A stretch of DNA of 64,000 nucleotides from Cyclobacteriaceae bacterium (GCA_019694875.1 JAIBBC010000002.1:930001-994000); one strand, 5' to 3'; numbered from the stretch's first letter, positions 43,175-52,097 are shown. Notes: generated by a model from the sequence alone, not told the origin. Translations and numbers: made by a program.

Positions 43175-44920
43175 TTATAAATTCTGTTGTTTAATCTGGT
43201 CGACAATATATTCCGATGCTCTCCACGAAAGTGCCAAGATCGTCCACGTAGGATTTTTATCCGCCTGCGACACGAATGCGCCTCCATCTACCACAAACAA
43301 GTTCTTGCAATCATGGGCCTGGTTGAATTTATTCAGCGCGGAACGTTTCTTATCGCTGCCCATCCTTACCGTTCCAACTTCGTGAATGATTCGTCCGGGG
43401 GTAGCAAGGCCGTAATTTGTTTCAGGTCCGGCAACTCCGTACGTAAGCGTTGCACCCATTTTGTGGATGATTTCCTGGAATGTCTCCTGCATGTGCTTGG
43501 CCTGCTTGATTTCGTAGTCGCTCCACTTATAATGAAAGCGCAGAACCGGGATACCGAATTTGTCAACCACGTTCGGATCGATCTCGCAATAATTGTCTTC
43601 GCGCGGAATCGCTTCCCCGCGGCCATCCATACCAAAGGCTGATCCGAAGAAATAACGATGATCATCTTTTAACGAAGCGCCATAACCTCCGGCTGGTTTC
43701 ATGTTGCCGTTGCGATCGGGGAATTTGCCGTTATAGTTCTGAACACCAAATCCAAAACCATATGAAGGCATTCCCATGCCGCCCCAGTATTCAATGTGAT
43801 ATCCGCGCGGGAAGTCGAGCTTTTTGTTATCCAGCCACCACGGTGAGTAGACGTGTATGCCACCCACACCGTCTTCGTTGTAGCGTTTTCGATTAAATAA
43901 TTTTGGAAGAATACCACCCATGCCGACACCTGTTGAGTCGTGCAGGTATTTGCCGACAACGTTGCTCGAGTTTGCGAGACCGTTTGGATGCGCAGACGAT
44001 TTTGAATTCAGCAGCAGGCGTGCAGATTCGCAGGCGCTTGCGGCAAGCACCACAACTTTTGCGCTAACCTGGTATTCCTGCATGTCGTCTTTCGATACAT
44101 AGGAAACACCTGTTGCAAGTCCATTTGCGTTTGTGAGTACTTCGCGAACCATGGCGTTATTGACAACTTCCAGGTTATCGGTTTTAACGGCAGGCTTAAT
44201 TAAACAGGATGAAGCCGAAAAATCGCCATACACGGTACAGCCTCTGCTGCATTGTGCGCAGAAGAAGCATGAGCCGCGGTCATCATTGATCTTCTTCGTG
44301 AGGATTGAAAGGCGTGAAGGAATAACGGTTACCCCGGCCGATGTTGCTGCCTGTTTGATGAGCAGTTCATGCAAACGCGGCTTGGGCGGAGGAAGGAATT
44401 TGCTGTCAGGATCATTCGGTAATCCTTCTTTTGTTCCGAAAACACCGATCAGGTCGTCAACCTTGTCGTAGTAAGGTGCAATATCATCGTAGCTGATGGG
44501 CCAATCTTCCCCGAGGCCATCGTTGCTTTTACCTTTAAAATCTTTCGGACCGAAGCGCAATGAGATGCGTCCCCAGTGATTCGTTCTGCCTCCGAGCATG
44601 CGTGAACGGAACCAGTCGAACTTCGATCCCGGTGAGTTCACCTGCGTGTACGGCTCGCCTTCAATCTCCCAGCCACCATAGGCTGCATCAAAATCACCAA
44701 ACGGTCTGAATTGAGTAGAGGCACCCCTTCGCGGGGAGTCGAACGGCCATTTTAGTTGCGTCACATTCTTAGCGGGATCGTACCAGGGTCCGGCTTCGAG
44801 TACAAGCACTTTTAAACCGGCTTGTGTTAACACGTAAGCAGCCATGCCACCACCGGCACCGGAGCCTACAATACACACATCATATTGTTTGGACGACTTC
44901 TTGATTTGAAGATCAGGCAT
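43175..44920 (-). CDS. GMC family oxidoreductase (gluconate-dehydrogenase-type large subunit)
   Basis: The 581-residue flavoprotein has the FAD-binding CIVGSGAGGGMAAYVLTQAG followed by LVLEAG, a GGRTNHWGRISLR segment, a Cys-rich loop CFFCAQCSRGCTVYG, and the C-terminal HEVGTVRMG with catalytic His plus DGGAFVSQADKNPT. It oxidises a sugar or alcohol and passes electrons to a partner. The small subunit follows in the operon; a cytochrome subunit is not adjacent. Confidence 0.9.
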   Translation of the reverse strand: MPDLQIKKSSKQYDVCIVGSGAGGGMAAYVLTQAGLKVLVLEAGPWYDPAKNVTQLKWPFDSPRRGASTQFRPFGDFDAAYGGWEIEGEPYTQVNSPGSKFDWFRSRMLGGRTNHWGRISLRFGPKDFKGKSNDGLGEDWPISYDDIAPYYDKVDDLIGVFGTKEGLPNDPDSKFLPPPKPRLHELLIKQAATSAGVTVIPSRLSILTKKINDDRGSCFFCAQCSRGCTVYGDFSASSCLIKPAVKTDNLEVVNNAMVREVLTNANGLATGVSYVSKDDMQEYQVSAKVVVLAASACESARLLLNSKSSAHPNGLANSSNVVGKYLHDSTGVGMGGILPKLFNRKRYNEDGVGGIHVYSPWWLDNKKLDFPRGYHIEYWGGMGMPSYGFGFGVQNYNGKFPDRNGNMKPAGGYGASLKDDHRYFFGSAFGMDGRGEAIPREDNYCEIDPNVVDKFGIPVLRFHYKWSDYEIKQAKHMQETFQEIIHKMGATLTYGVAGPETNYGLATPGRIIHEVGTVRMGSDKKRSALNKFNQAHDCKNLFVVDGGAFVSQADKNPTWTILALSWRASEYIVDQIKQQNL

Positions 44921-44984
44921 CAGGAATAGGTTTCCTGAAAGCTAAGCGTTTCTTTTTTAAAGTGTAACCCCCGATTTTACTTTT

Positions 44985-45221
44985 TTACGAATGGTTATGC
45001 TTTTCGTTTTTCGGAACCGGGTCGTACCCATGTGTTCCCCAGGGATGACAGCGTGCAATGCGCTTGGTTCCCAGCCATATGCCTTTGATAACACCCCATT
45101 CCCGGATAGCTTCTATAGCGTACTGCGAACACGTAGGTGTATGCCGGCAGTTCGACCCCAGGTAAGGCGAGATGGCGATCTGGTAAAAGCGTATGGGTAA
45201 TATGAAGAGTTTGCGTAGCAT
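44985..45221 (-). CDS. yidD: Membrane protein insertion efficiency factor YidD
   Basis: The 78-residue protein shows the family pattern: [28 protein letters not shown], then [25 protein letters not shown]. It is a membrane-associated helper of YidC. An overlapping frame at 44995-45231 is a shadow. Confidence 0.93.
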   Translation of the reverse strand: MLRKLFILPIRFYQIAISPYLGSNCRHTPTCSQYAIEAIREWGVIKGIWLGTKRIARCHPWGTHGYDPVPKNEKHNHS

Positions 45222-45231
45222 TTCCGGTCAA

Positions 45232-45256
45232 CCGGTCACCGGCAGCCGGTAACTGG
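45232..45256. other. GC-rich hairpin between cysS and yidD
   Basis: CCGGTCACCGGC (45232-45243) and GCCGGTAACTGG (45245-45256) pair at 11 of 12 positions, counting one G-T wobble, around a single-base loop. No T-run follows on the - strand. It could protect or terminate the cysS message. Confidence 0.45.
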
Positions 45257-45267
45257 TATCACAACAT

Positions 45268-46785
45268 TTATTCAATCGTATAGTTCATTTCTCCATCCTT
45301 GCCGTCCATTAGCTGGACACCCAGTGACTTGAGTTCATCGCGGATTTTATCCGAAAGAGCAAAGTTCTTGTCGGAACGGGCTTTTTTACGAAGTTCAATC
45401 AATACGTTGATTACACCGTCCATCAGTTCCTGATTATGGCTTTCCTCGTCCTTGATGCCCAGCACATCTTCCATGAAGGAGATGTAAGTGTGCTTAAAAT
45501 TATTGAAGGCTTCTTCGCTTATGAATATCGCTAAATTCTTTGATTTAAATTCATTTATTTTGGCTGACATTTCAAACAACACAGCTAAAGTTTTGGCTGT
45601 GTTGAAATCATTACTCATAAACGTGTAGCATTCATTAACCATTCTGTCCAGTTCGGCTTCGAGCTCAGAATCTGTCGATCTTCCCTTTGATAAGATCGGA
45701 AACGGATGGTTCATTTCTTTTACCGTTGTTAACGCGTTCGACAATTTCTTAAATCCTTTCTCGGCCGCACTCAATGCTTCGTTTGAGAAATCAAGCGTGC
45801 TGGAGTAATGCGACTGAAGCATGAAGAACCGCACGGCCATCGGGCTATATGCTTTCGCTAACAGGGGATGCGATCCAGCAAACAGTTCGCGTGGTAAAAA
45901 TGAGTTGCCTTTCGACTTGCTCATTTTTTCTCCGTTCACGGTAAGCATGTTGGTGTGCATCCAGTAACGCACAGGTGATTTTCCCAACGCGCCAACATTT
46001 TGCGCGATCTCGCATTCATGATGCGGGAACTTCAAATCCATTCCGCCTCCATGAATATCAAACTGGTCGCCCAGGTATTTCGTACCCATCGCGGAGCACT
46101 CAAGATGCCAGCCGGGTATTCCTTCTCCCCATGGCGATGTCCAGCGCTGGATATGATTCGGAGAGACTGCTTTCCAGATTGCAAAGTCGATCGCATTGCG
46201 CTTTTCATCCTGACGGTCGAGTTCGCGTGTTCCTTCCAGCAACTCATCTATGTTTCGCCCGCTCAGCTCTCCATAATTATGCTTTTCGTTGTACTTGCGA
46301 ACATCGAAATAAACTGAGCCATTGATCTCGTATGCGTAGCCATTATTCAAAATCTTTTTCACCATCTCAATCTGCTCAACAATATGCCCGGTTGCAGTCG
46401 GCTCAATGCTTGGCGGAAGAATGTTAAACATCCGGCAAACGTCATGAAAGCTGGTCGTATACTTTTGAACAATCTCCATCGGCTCGAGCTGTTCGAGCTT
46501 GGCACTTTCTTCAATACGATCGACACCGACTCCCGCATCGTTGGTGAGGTGGCCGGCATCGGTAATGTTTCGCACATAGCGCACTTTGTAACCGATATGC
46601 GTGAGATACCGGAACACTACATCGAATGACGTAAACGTGCGAAGATTCCCCAGGTGTACTTCATTATAAACCGTTGGTCCACAAGAGTATAGGCCCACAA
46701 AAGGCGCCTTTACCGGTGTGAATAATTCTTTCTTTCCGCTGAGGGAATTAGAAATAGAAACGGGATATTTTTCGTACAGTGCCAT
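45268..46785 (-). CDS. cysS: Cysteine-tRNA ligase
   Basis: The 505-residue class I synthetase has the first zinc Cys in [20 protein letters not shown] with a HIGH-type HLGN, further zinc ligands around WHLECSAM and HHECE, and [10 protein letters not shown]. The C-terminal helices include [17 protein letters not shown]-type insertions in the middle. It charges tRNA-Cys. Confidence 0.95.
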   Translation of the reverse strand: MALYEKYPVSISNSLSGKKELFTPVKAPFVGLYSCGPTVYNEVHLGNLRTFTSFDVVFRYLTHIGYKVRYVRNITDAGHLTNDAGVGVDRIEESAKLEQLEPMEIVQKYTTSFHDVCRMFNILPPSIEPTATGHIVEQIEMVKKILNNGYAYEINGSVYFDVRKYNEKHNYGELSGRNIDELLEGTRELDRQDEKRNAIDFAIWKAVSPNHIQRWTSPWGEGIPGWHLECSAMGTKYLGDQFDIHGGGMDLKFPHHECEIAQNVGALGKSPVRYWMHTNMLTVNGEKMSKSKGNSFLPRELFAGSHPLLAKAYSPMAVRFFMLQSHYSSTLDFSNEALSAAEKGFKKLSNALTTVKEMNHPFPILSKGRSTDSELEAELDRMVNECYTFMSNDFNTAKTLAVLFEMSAKINEFKSKNLAIFISEEAFNNFKHTYISFMEDVLGIKDEESHNQELMDGVINVLIELRKKARSDKNFALSDKIRDELKSLGVQLMDGKDGEMNYTIE

Positions 46786-46844
46786 AAAAGAAACAGGAGC
46801 GAAGGTAGAACTAAATGGCGAATTTCGAATCAGAATTTCTGGTA

Positions 46845-47774
46845 CTACTTCTTCTTATCGAACAGCGATTCGCCTTTAGCCGGAACCTTAACAAACTCAG
46901 GAACCTGTAACGAAGTTCCGATCTCTTTGTTCATTTTTTCGATCAGGTATTTCGCCAATTCAGGTGAGTGAAGTTCTTCGTGCTGATGCATGAAAAAGTA
47001 AATGGTTTTGATTCCTTCGTCTGTCCATTTTTTCATGCGTTTAACCCAATCATCAACGCGTGTGTAGTCGGTAGGGTGGAGGCCATTGCCGACAAAGCGG
47101 ATAAAGGCTTCCTTAGTCGTAAGACGCATGTGTACACAGTCTCTTCGCCCGGAAGCATCGGTAATTACGGACCCTGTCTTGAGTTTCTCGAATGTATTCC
47201 AGGCGTCATCAAATACCGTTTTATCGGCATACCAATCCGGGTGACGAAGCTCAATAAAAAGCTGTACGTCTTTCGGAACCGACTCAATAAATGCCTGAAT
47301 GGTTTCGAGCGACTTGGGAGCCATCTGTGGATGCGGCATTAAAAAGATCGGACCGAGATTATCTTCGAAGGCGTAAATCGCTTCGAGAAATTCATCCAGC
47401 AGTTCTTTGGTATTTTTTAGTCTGCGCAGGTGTGTGATCTGGTCGACAAACTTCGGGCAGAATTTAAATCCTTTACCCACTTTACTTTTCCAGCCCTCAA
47501 TCTGTTTTTTGTAAGGCATGCGATAGAATGTGGCATTTAACTCGATCGAGTTAAACTTCTTCGCATAGTGCTCCAGGAAATCTCCGGCTTTTGTTTTAGG
47601 CGGATAGATTTTTCCAACCCAGTCGGGGCGGCCCCACTTGGCGCATCCCACGTAAAAATTTGTCTTTTTGGCTACGGGCGATTTGGCGAGAACTTTAGCG
47701 GTTCCCGGATGATCGGGCGGAAGCTTGAAATTGATTTTGCTTAAGTCCGTTCCTTCTACTTTTCCGAAATCCAT
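46845..47774 (-). CDS. DUF72 family protein
   Basis: The 309-residue protein fits DUF72 (YecE), a TIM-barrel fold of unknown role: FYVGCAKWGRPDWVGKIYP, EHYAKKFNSIELNATFYRMP, KGFKFCPKFVDQITH, FIELRHPDWY, and YFFMHQHEE. The gene follows a long inverted repeat. Confidence 0.88.
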   Translation of the reverse strand: MDFGKVEGTDLSKINFKLPPDHPGTAKVLAKSPVAKKTNFYVGCAKWGRPDWVGKIYPPKTKAGDFLEHYAKKFNSIELNATFYRMPYKKQIEGWKSKVGKGFKFCPKFVDQITHLRRLKNTKELLDEFLEAIYAFEDNLGPIFLMPHPQMAPKSLETIQAFIESVPKDVQLFIELRHPDWYADKTVFDDAWNTFEKLKTGSVITDASGRRDCVHMRLTTKEAFIRFVGNGLHPTDYTRVDDWVKRMKKWTDEGIKTIYFFMHQHEELHSPELAKYLIEKMNKEIGTSLQVPEFVKVPAKGESLFDKKK

Positions 47775-47793
47775 CTCCGTTGCGCGTTAAAAA

Positions 47794-47841
47794 GTTATTA
47801 GTTAATCGTAACCGGAGTAAGTTATGCGATTAACTAATAAC
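47794..47841. repeat. Intergenic inverted repeat, perfect 15-base arms
   Basis: GTTATTAGTTAATCG at 47794-47808 is exactly complementary to CGATTAACTAATAAC at 47827-47841, with an 18-base loop. It sits between the 2TM and DUF72 genes and shares the GTTATT-GTTAAT core with the repeat at 28254. Confidence 0.75.
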
Positions 47842-47853
47842 GAGCAACACGTG

Positions 47854-48156
47854 CTACTGGCGCTTCATCTTCTCCATCTCTTCCTTAATCTTGCGGTCTT
47901 CCCAGTCTTTGCCGAAGAAGATGCCGTTCTTAAAGAAGCTTACGGTGTAGAAGAACATTCCGATTCCCCAGCCGAACCATACCCAGCCTACCCACCAGTG
48001 AATTTCGTCATTGTCGCGCTGCGAATACCAGTTTAAAAATGTCAGGAACGTACAGACTGAAAAATAGGCGATCAGGGAACTGTAGTAACTTTTTCTTTTG
48101 CGCACACTTTTGCGCGCTTCTTTGTATAATTTTTCTTCTTCCGGAGTATTGTACAT
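47854..48156 (-). CDS. 2TM domain protein
   Basis: The 100-residue protein begins with a charged helix (EEEKLYKEARKSVRKRKSYY). Two membrane helices follow (about 25-42 and 55-75), with the WWVGWVWFGWGIGMFF stretch, then GKDWEDRKIKEEMEKMK at the C terminus. This fits the Bacteroidota 2TM family, which is often linked to histidine kinase genes; none is seen here. Confidence 0.8.
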   Translation of the reverse strand: MYNTPEEEKLYKEARKSVRKRKSYYSSLIAYFSVCTFLTFLNWYSQRDNDEIHWWVGWVWFGWGIGMFFYTVSFFKNGIFFGKDWEDRKIKEEMEKMKRQ

Positions 48157-48183
48157 GGCTGTCTGGGTTTTAGGTGTTACAAG

Positions 48184-48732
48184 TTAATCAACCTTAGTCA
48201 ATTTTAATTCAATGAACGGATACCAATTTATGTTGTCGGGAGAGTATTCTCCGGTTTCATACCAGCTTTTGTTTTTCGGATCAAGTTTGATTTCGTAGCG
48301 GATTTTCGCGTCATTCTGGACATCAAACCCCCACACGAAGTTATTTTCTGCCACCACTTTAAAGTACGCGTCCGTTTTGCTGCCGTCCTTCAAGTGAGAA
48401 GTCATTTTGAATTCTTTCGTTTGTTCATCGTACGAAAGCACCGCGAACGCATTGAATATGATCTCGGTGGGATTCTGAGGGTTGCGACCGGTCCCTTCAA
48501 ACACGAGGATGGTGTTGTCGAGTTTATAATAGATGTTTTCCTCCTGGGCTATTTTGGTGTCGGGTCCGTTGCGTTGTTTAGCGATGGCTTCGCCTTTCCA
48601 TTTGCCCGCGAAGTATGCAACCTTTTGCATTTCCTGCTTCAGGGCGTCCGAAGCTTTGCCAAGGCCTTGCGCATAACCGTGCCCGATGGCCAGACCGAGA
48701 AACAATGCGCAGATAATAATCAGTTTTTTCAT
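48184..48732 (-). CDS. Exported calycin/DUF1579-like protein
   Basis: The 182-residue protein has a signal peptide (ending GYAQG) and a beta-rich body starting VAYFAGKWKGEAIAKQ, a pattern of lipocalin-like or DUF1579-type proteins. Strands include NTILVFEGTGRN and EFKMTSHLKDGSKTDAY. The ligand is unknown. It lies downstream of the palindrome cluster and the HTH_34 regulator, so may belong to that regulon. Confidence 0.65.
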   Translation of the reverse strand: MKKLIIICALFLGLAIGHGYAQGLGKASDALKQEMQKVAYFAGKWKGEAIAKQRNGPDTKIAQEENIYYKLDNTILVFEGTGRNPQNPTEIIFNAFAVLSYDEQTKEFKMTSHLKDGSKTDAYFKVVAENNFVWGFDVQNDAKIRYEIKLDPKNKSWYETGEYSPDNINWYPFIELKLTKVD

Positions 48733-48740
48733 AGAGGTAT

Positions 48741-48947
48741 TTATTTAGTTGATGGTAAGAGATTACATGTTGCCTGGAACAGCCAGTGAGTTCCGGTTTG
48801 AAACACCGTGTGTGATATCGATGAAGCGGTGCGTGTTCGGATTTCATCGTTCGGCTGCTCACGGGTTTCTGATATCAGCATCAGCCCGATGATTATTCCT
48901 GCCAGCAGGCCAATCACGATCGATATTTTCTTAATCCTTGATGTCAT
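48741..48947 (-). CDS. Possible small single-pass membrane protein
   Basis: The 68-residue frame has one strongly hydrophobic helix (ISIVIGLLAGIIIGLMLI) and a polar tail. It lies eight bases before the calycin-like gene and starts inside a cluster of regulatory palindromes. No family is recognised and coding status is uncertain; the helix and position argue for it. Confidence 0.45.
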   Translation of the reverse strand: MTSRIKKISIVIGLLAGIIIGLMLISETREQPNDEIRTRTASSISHTVFQTGTHWLFQATCNLLPSTK

Positions 48948-48979
48948 ATAAACTGGTTTATATTATAAACTATATAAAC
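48946..48979. promoter_or_regulatory. Cluster of ATAAAC/GTTTAT half-sites (candidate operator)
   Basis: Two overlapping palindromes are present: ATATAAAC-TG-GTTTATAT (48946-48963) and GTTTAT-ATT-ATAAAC (48956-48970), with a further ATAAAC at 48974-48979. The second is the same palindrome found in the HTH_34 operon promoter (17 of 18 bases alike when inverted). It lies between the regulator gene and the following small genes. Confidence 0.6.
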
Positions 48980-48986
48980 AAAAAAA

Positions 48987-49274
48987 TTACTTCCCGATAT
49001 ATTGCTTCAACGCGTTCACGTATTCTTCAAATGCTTTCAGGCCGTGTTTGGTAATCTTACAGGTTGTCAAAGGTTTCTTCCCTTTAAATGTTTTTTCAAT
49101 GGTAATATATCCTGCCTCTGAAAGCTTGTCGAGTTGCACGCTAAGGTTTCCGGCCGTTGAGTTTGTTTTCTCTTTCAGAAATGTGAACTCAGCCGACTCC
49201 ACACTCATCAGCAGCGACATAACGCCAAGCCTGAGTTGTGAATGCAACAAAGGGTCAAGATCCTTCAACGCCAT
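48987..49274 (-). CDS. HTH_34-type winged-helix transcriptional regulator
   Basis: The 95-residue protein is one winged-helix domain: LDPLLHSQLRLGVMSLLM, AEFTFLKEKTNSTAGNLSVQLDKLSEAGYITIEK as the recognition region, then KPLTTCKITKHGLKAFEEYV. It fits the HTH_34 group related to ArsR/MarR. Its ATG overlaps the stop of the membrane protein gene (TAATG). It probably represses its own operon through the palindrome in the promoter. Confidence 0.88.
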   Translation of the reverse strand: MALKDLDPLLHSQLRLGVMSLLMSVESAEFTFLKEKTNSTAGNLSVQLDKLSEAGYITIEKTFKGKKPLTTCKITKHGLKAFEEYVNALKQYIGK

Positions 49275-49849
49275 TACTTCTCCGATTTTCTAAGCATATA
49301 ACCCGGTACGAGATAACCGAGAGAAATAGCCAATGCCGCAACGAGAAATTGTTCTTCCACACGAAGAAAGAATAACACCGTGCCGGCAATCCAGAATACG
49401 AGGCCACCCAGCATCAATGGTCTGAACTTCAGCATAACACCTGTAATGAAGGTGGGGAGGGCACACATCAGTACAATCATCGGATTCACCATCCAGCCGA
49501 TGAATTTGCCCACAAAAACAATCAACGCGCAATTCAGGCCAAAGCCCGCCCACAGCCACTTGTGAATTTTATCGAGGTGCGTGCTCACCACTTCAGTTTT
49601 GTTCTGCCGATTGTTGTAAATCACGGCCACGACAGCCATCGGTATGGTGATCGCAAACATGATAAACGGATTTTTAACATCCGTGAACTTGATCAGGATA
49701 TAAACTCCGAGGTTGGCGATTACAATAGTCCAACCCCAAAGGAGAAAATAGAAGCTGCTTTTCTGAACATTGCCTTTGGCCTGCTGGATCATGGAAGCGA
49801 TCAGGTCCAGGCTTTGATGGGGATTCAGGGTGTCGTTTTGCTTTTCCAT
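49274..49849 (-). CDS. Six-helix membrane protein paired with HTH_34 regulator
   Basis: From the ATG at 49849 the product is 191 residues: a short N-terminal cytoplasmic segment (LDLIASMIQQAKGNVQKSS) and six membrane helices, the first containing FYFLLWGWTIVIANLGVY. I associate this membrane protein type with small winged-helix regulators in Bacteroidota. The function is unknown. The longer frame from 49897 would start inside the promoter and is rejected. Confidence 0.75.
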   Translation of the reverse strand: MEKQNDTLNPHQSLDLIASMIQQAKGNVQKSSFYFLLWGWTIVIANLGVYILIKFTDVKNPFIMFAITIPMAVVAVIYNNRQNKTEVVSTHLDKIHKWLWAGFGLNCALIVFVGKFIGWMVNPMIVLMCALPTFITGVMLKFRPLMLGGLVFWIAGTVLFFLRVEEQFLVAALAISLGYLVPGYMLRKSEK

Positions 49850-49866
49850 ATCCGGGTTTAACGATA

Positions 49867-49898
49867 CAAACATAAAATAGTTTATAAAATAAACCAAA
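49867..49898 (-). promoter_or_regulatory. Promoter of the HTH_34 operon with an operator in its spacer
   Basis: On the - strand TTTG (49898-49895) and TATGTTTG (49874-49867) are separated by 20 bases, fitting the -33/-7 consensus. The palindrome GTTTAT-AAA-ATAAAC (49880-49894) occupies 15 bases of that spacer, immediately next to the -33 box. A protein bound there would block RNA polymerase. Confidence 0.7.
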
Positions 49899-49931
49899 TT
49901 GTTTAGAAATGCTTTTTTTTACCTAATTTTG
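49899..49931 (+). promoter_or_regulatory. Candidate promoter of ribE
   Basis: TTG at 49899-49901 and TAATTTTG at 49924-49931 are 22 bases apart. The -7 box ends three bases before the ribE ATG, which would give a leaderless or nearly leaderless message. Confidence 0.45.
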
Positions 49932-49934
49932 GGC

Positions 49935-50519
49935 ATGTTCACGGGAATTATCGAGGCCTTTGGCAAAGTGAAATCCGTTCGGCAGGAGAGTGGTAATAAA
50001 CATTTTACCATTGAGAGCCCGATCAGCAATCAACTTAAAGTAGATCAAAGTGTATCGCACAATGGCGTCTGTTTGACAGTAGTCCGAATCGATAGTGATT
50101 CACACACCGTCACCGCAATCAATGAAACACTTCAGAAATCGAACCTCGGAAAACTCAGACAAGGCGATACCATTAACCTGGAACGTTGTATGATCGCGAA
50201 CGGTAGATTCGATGGCCACATCGTTCAGGGACATGTCGATCAAACCGGGATGGTAAAGTCGGTGAAGGAAGCGAACGGAAGCTGGCTTATTGATTTTGAG
50301 TACGATCCGGCATTCGGAAACGTGACAGTTGAAAAAGGCTCCATCTGTGTTAACGGTGTAAGCCTTACCTGCTTCAACTCGACCAATAACGGCTTTACAG
50401 TGGCCATTATTCCTTACACATACGAGCACACCAACTTCAAGTCGCTGAAGGCAGGCGATACCGTTAACCTCGAATTCGATATTGTTGGTAAATATGTAAA
50501 GCGCCTGTTGGGCAGGTGA
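49935..50519 (+). CDS. ribE: Riboflavin synthase (alpha subunit)
   Basis: The 194-residue enzyme starts MFTGIIEAFGKV, the canonical beginning, so the start is at 49935 rather than 49899. It has two lumazine-binding repeats with SVSHNGVCLTVV and KGSICVNGVSLTCF, each preceded by GHIVQGHVD-type segments. It makes riboflavin from 6,7-dimethyl-8-ribityllumazine. Other rib genes except ribF are absent from the window. Confidence 0.94.
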   Translation: MFTGIIEAFGKVKSVRQESGNKHFTIESPISNQLKVDQSVSHNGVCLTVVRIDSDSHTVTAINETLQKSNLGKLRQGDTINLERCMIANGRFDGHIVQGHVDQTGMVKSVKEANGSWLIDFEYDPAFGNVTVEKGSICVNGVSLTCFNSTNNGFTVAIIPYTYEHTNFKSLKAGDTVNLEFDIVGKYVKRLLGR

Positions 50520-50520
50520 G

Positions 50521-51126
50521 CTACTTTGCCTGAAGCTGTTGCACTTCCTTATATTTTCGTTTCCAGATCCATTGCTGCACTTTGTATCCGATCCATCCGC
50601 AGAGTAAGCCAATCAAAAGCCCGACAAGGATATCTCCGGGATAATGCGCACCGAGATAAATTCGTGTATAGGTCATCACAACAGCCCACACAAAAAGTAC
50701 CCACATCCAGCGATAGCGATGTCGAAACACAAGCCAGAAAAACATCGCGGTAGCAAACGTATTAGCCGCGTGACTGGATGCAAAACCGTATTTCCCTCCG
50801 GTGTAGATTTTTCCTGCGGAGTCTTTAACAAGGTGCACAAGGCCCTGCAGCGCAGGTTCGCGCGAAGGACGAAGACGCTCAAAATAAGGTTTCATGAAAC
50901 CACTGGTGATGCGATCAGTTAAGAGAATGGCGAATGCTATGCCGATGATGATGATCCACCAGTCTTTTTTGAAGTACTTGATTGTGATGAACAGCAGAAA
51001 CAGGTATAGCGGGAGCCAGAACAGGGTTTTTGTAATCCAGAACATCACCGGATCGAGAAATGGCGTGTGAAAGCTGTTCAGGTAGAGCAGCAGTTCGCGA
51101 TCAAGTTCTTTCAACCATTCGATCAT
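50521..51126 (-). CDS. PAP2 family phosphatase
   Basis: The 201-residue membrane protein has the three phosphatase motifs: KPYFERLRPSRE, YGFASSHAAN (with Ser instead of Gly in the usual PSGH), and TRIYLGAHYPGDI with catalytic His and Asp. It likely removes phosphate from a lipid such as undecaprenyl diphosphate or phosphatidic acid. Confidence 0.9.
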   Translation of the reverse strand: MIEWLKELDRELLLYLNSFHTPFLDPVMFWITKTLFWLPLYLFLLFITIKYFKKDWWIIIIGIAFAILLTDRITSGFMKPYFERLRPSREPALQGLVHLVKDSAGKIYTGGKYGFASSHAANTFATAMFFWLVFRHRYRWMWVLFVWAVVMTYTRIYLGAHYPGDILVGLLIGLLCGWIGYKVQQWIWKRKYKEVQQLQAK

Positions 51127-51182
51127 ATCGGGCGGATTAATCTCAAAGCTACCGAACTCTGTAAAAAGATATAACTTTCACC

Positions 51183-52097
51183 ATGAAATTTTCGCAGGCT
51201 CCGTCAACGCTGGTTATGGTTCGCCCAAAAGCATTTGGGTTCAATCCCCAAACGGCCGATACCAATGCATTTCAGCATGCTTCGAACGAAGTGCCGGAAT
51301 CGATACAGGAAAAAGCATTGCAGGAATTTGAAAAGATGGTCGACCTGCTGCGTTCTAACGATATTGAAGTGATCGTTGTCGATGATTCGGTTCAACCTGC
51401 TAAACCGGATGCCGTATTTCCAAACAACTGGATTTCATTTCATCCTGACGGGACGGTTGTGCTGTACCCGATGCTGGCTGAGAACAGGCGTGCAGAAAGA
51501 GCCAACCCGGTACTTGAATCCGTCAGGCAACAATTCCGGATTCTGGACGCTGTTGACCTGACAGCCTATGAAAAGCAAAACAAGTTTTTGGAAGGTACCG
51601 GCAGTGTTGTGTTCGACTATGTTAACAAAATCGCGTATGCTGCGCGTTCACCGCGAACGGATGAAACTGTATTGAATGACCTCGTAAATAAGCTTGCATT
51701 CAAGCCTATCGTATTTGATGCGGTGGATGAGCAGGGGCAGGCAATCTATCATACCAATGTTTTGATGTGCATCGGAACAGGGTTTGTTGTTCTTTGTCTG
51801 GATGCCATTCAGAATGATGACGATCAGGAGAGGCTGCTTGACTCCTTCGCATCAACACATCATAAAGTAATTGCCATCAGCTTTGCGCAGATGAAACAGT
51901 TTGCCGGAAATATGTTTGAAGTGATGTCGAAATCCGGTGAGCCTTTCATCCTGATGTCGCAGCGGGCTTATCATTCGCTGCTACCCGGGCAGCTTGACGC
52001 GCTTACCAGCTTTGCTGATCCGATCCCGGTTGACATCCCAACCATTGAAGATCACGGAGGCGGCAGCGTGCGCTGCATGGTGGCAGGTATTTTTTAG
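51183..52097 (+). CDS. ctlX: Citrulline utilization hydrolase CtlX
   Basis: The 304-residue protein is an amidinotransferase-fold enzyme. Its substrate-site segments are MVRPKAFGFNPQTADTNAFQ and DAVFPNNWISFHPDGTVVLYPM, with EGTGSVVFD and HTNVLMCIG in the middle. The end (DHGGGSVRCMVAGIF) carries the nucleophilic Cys. CtlX-type proteins cluster with arginine/citrulline breakdown genes in other bacteria; here none is adjacent. Confidence 0.88.
   Translation: MKFSQAPSTLVMVRPKAFGFNPQTADTNAFQHASNEVPESIQEKALQEFEKMVDLLRSNDIEVIVVDDSVQPAKPDAVFPNNWISFHPDGTVVLYPMLAENRRAERANPVLESVRQQFRILDAVDLTAYEKQNKFLEGTGSVVFDYVNKIAYAARSPRTDETVLNDLVNKLAFKPIVFDAVDEQGQAIYHTNVLMCIGTGFVVLCLDAIQNDDDQERLLDSFASTHHKVIAISFAQMKQFAGNMFEVMSKSGEPFILMSQRAYHSLLPGQLDALTSFADPIPVDIPTIEDHGGGSVRCMVAGIF

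Noticed and set aside
44995-45231. Frame overlapping yidD on the same strand
   Set aside because: YidD in the other frame has all family motifs, and this one has none.
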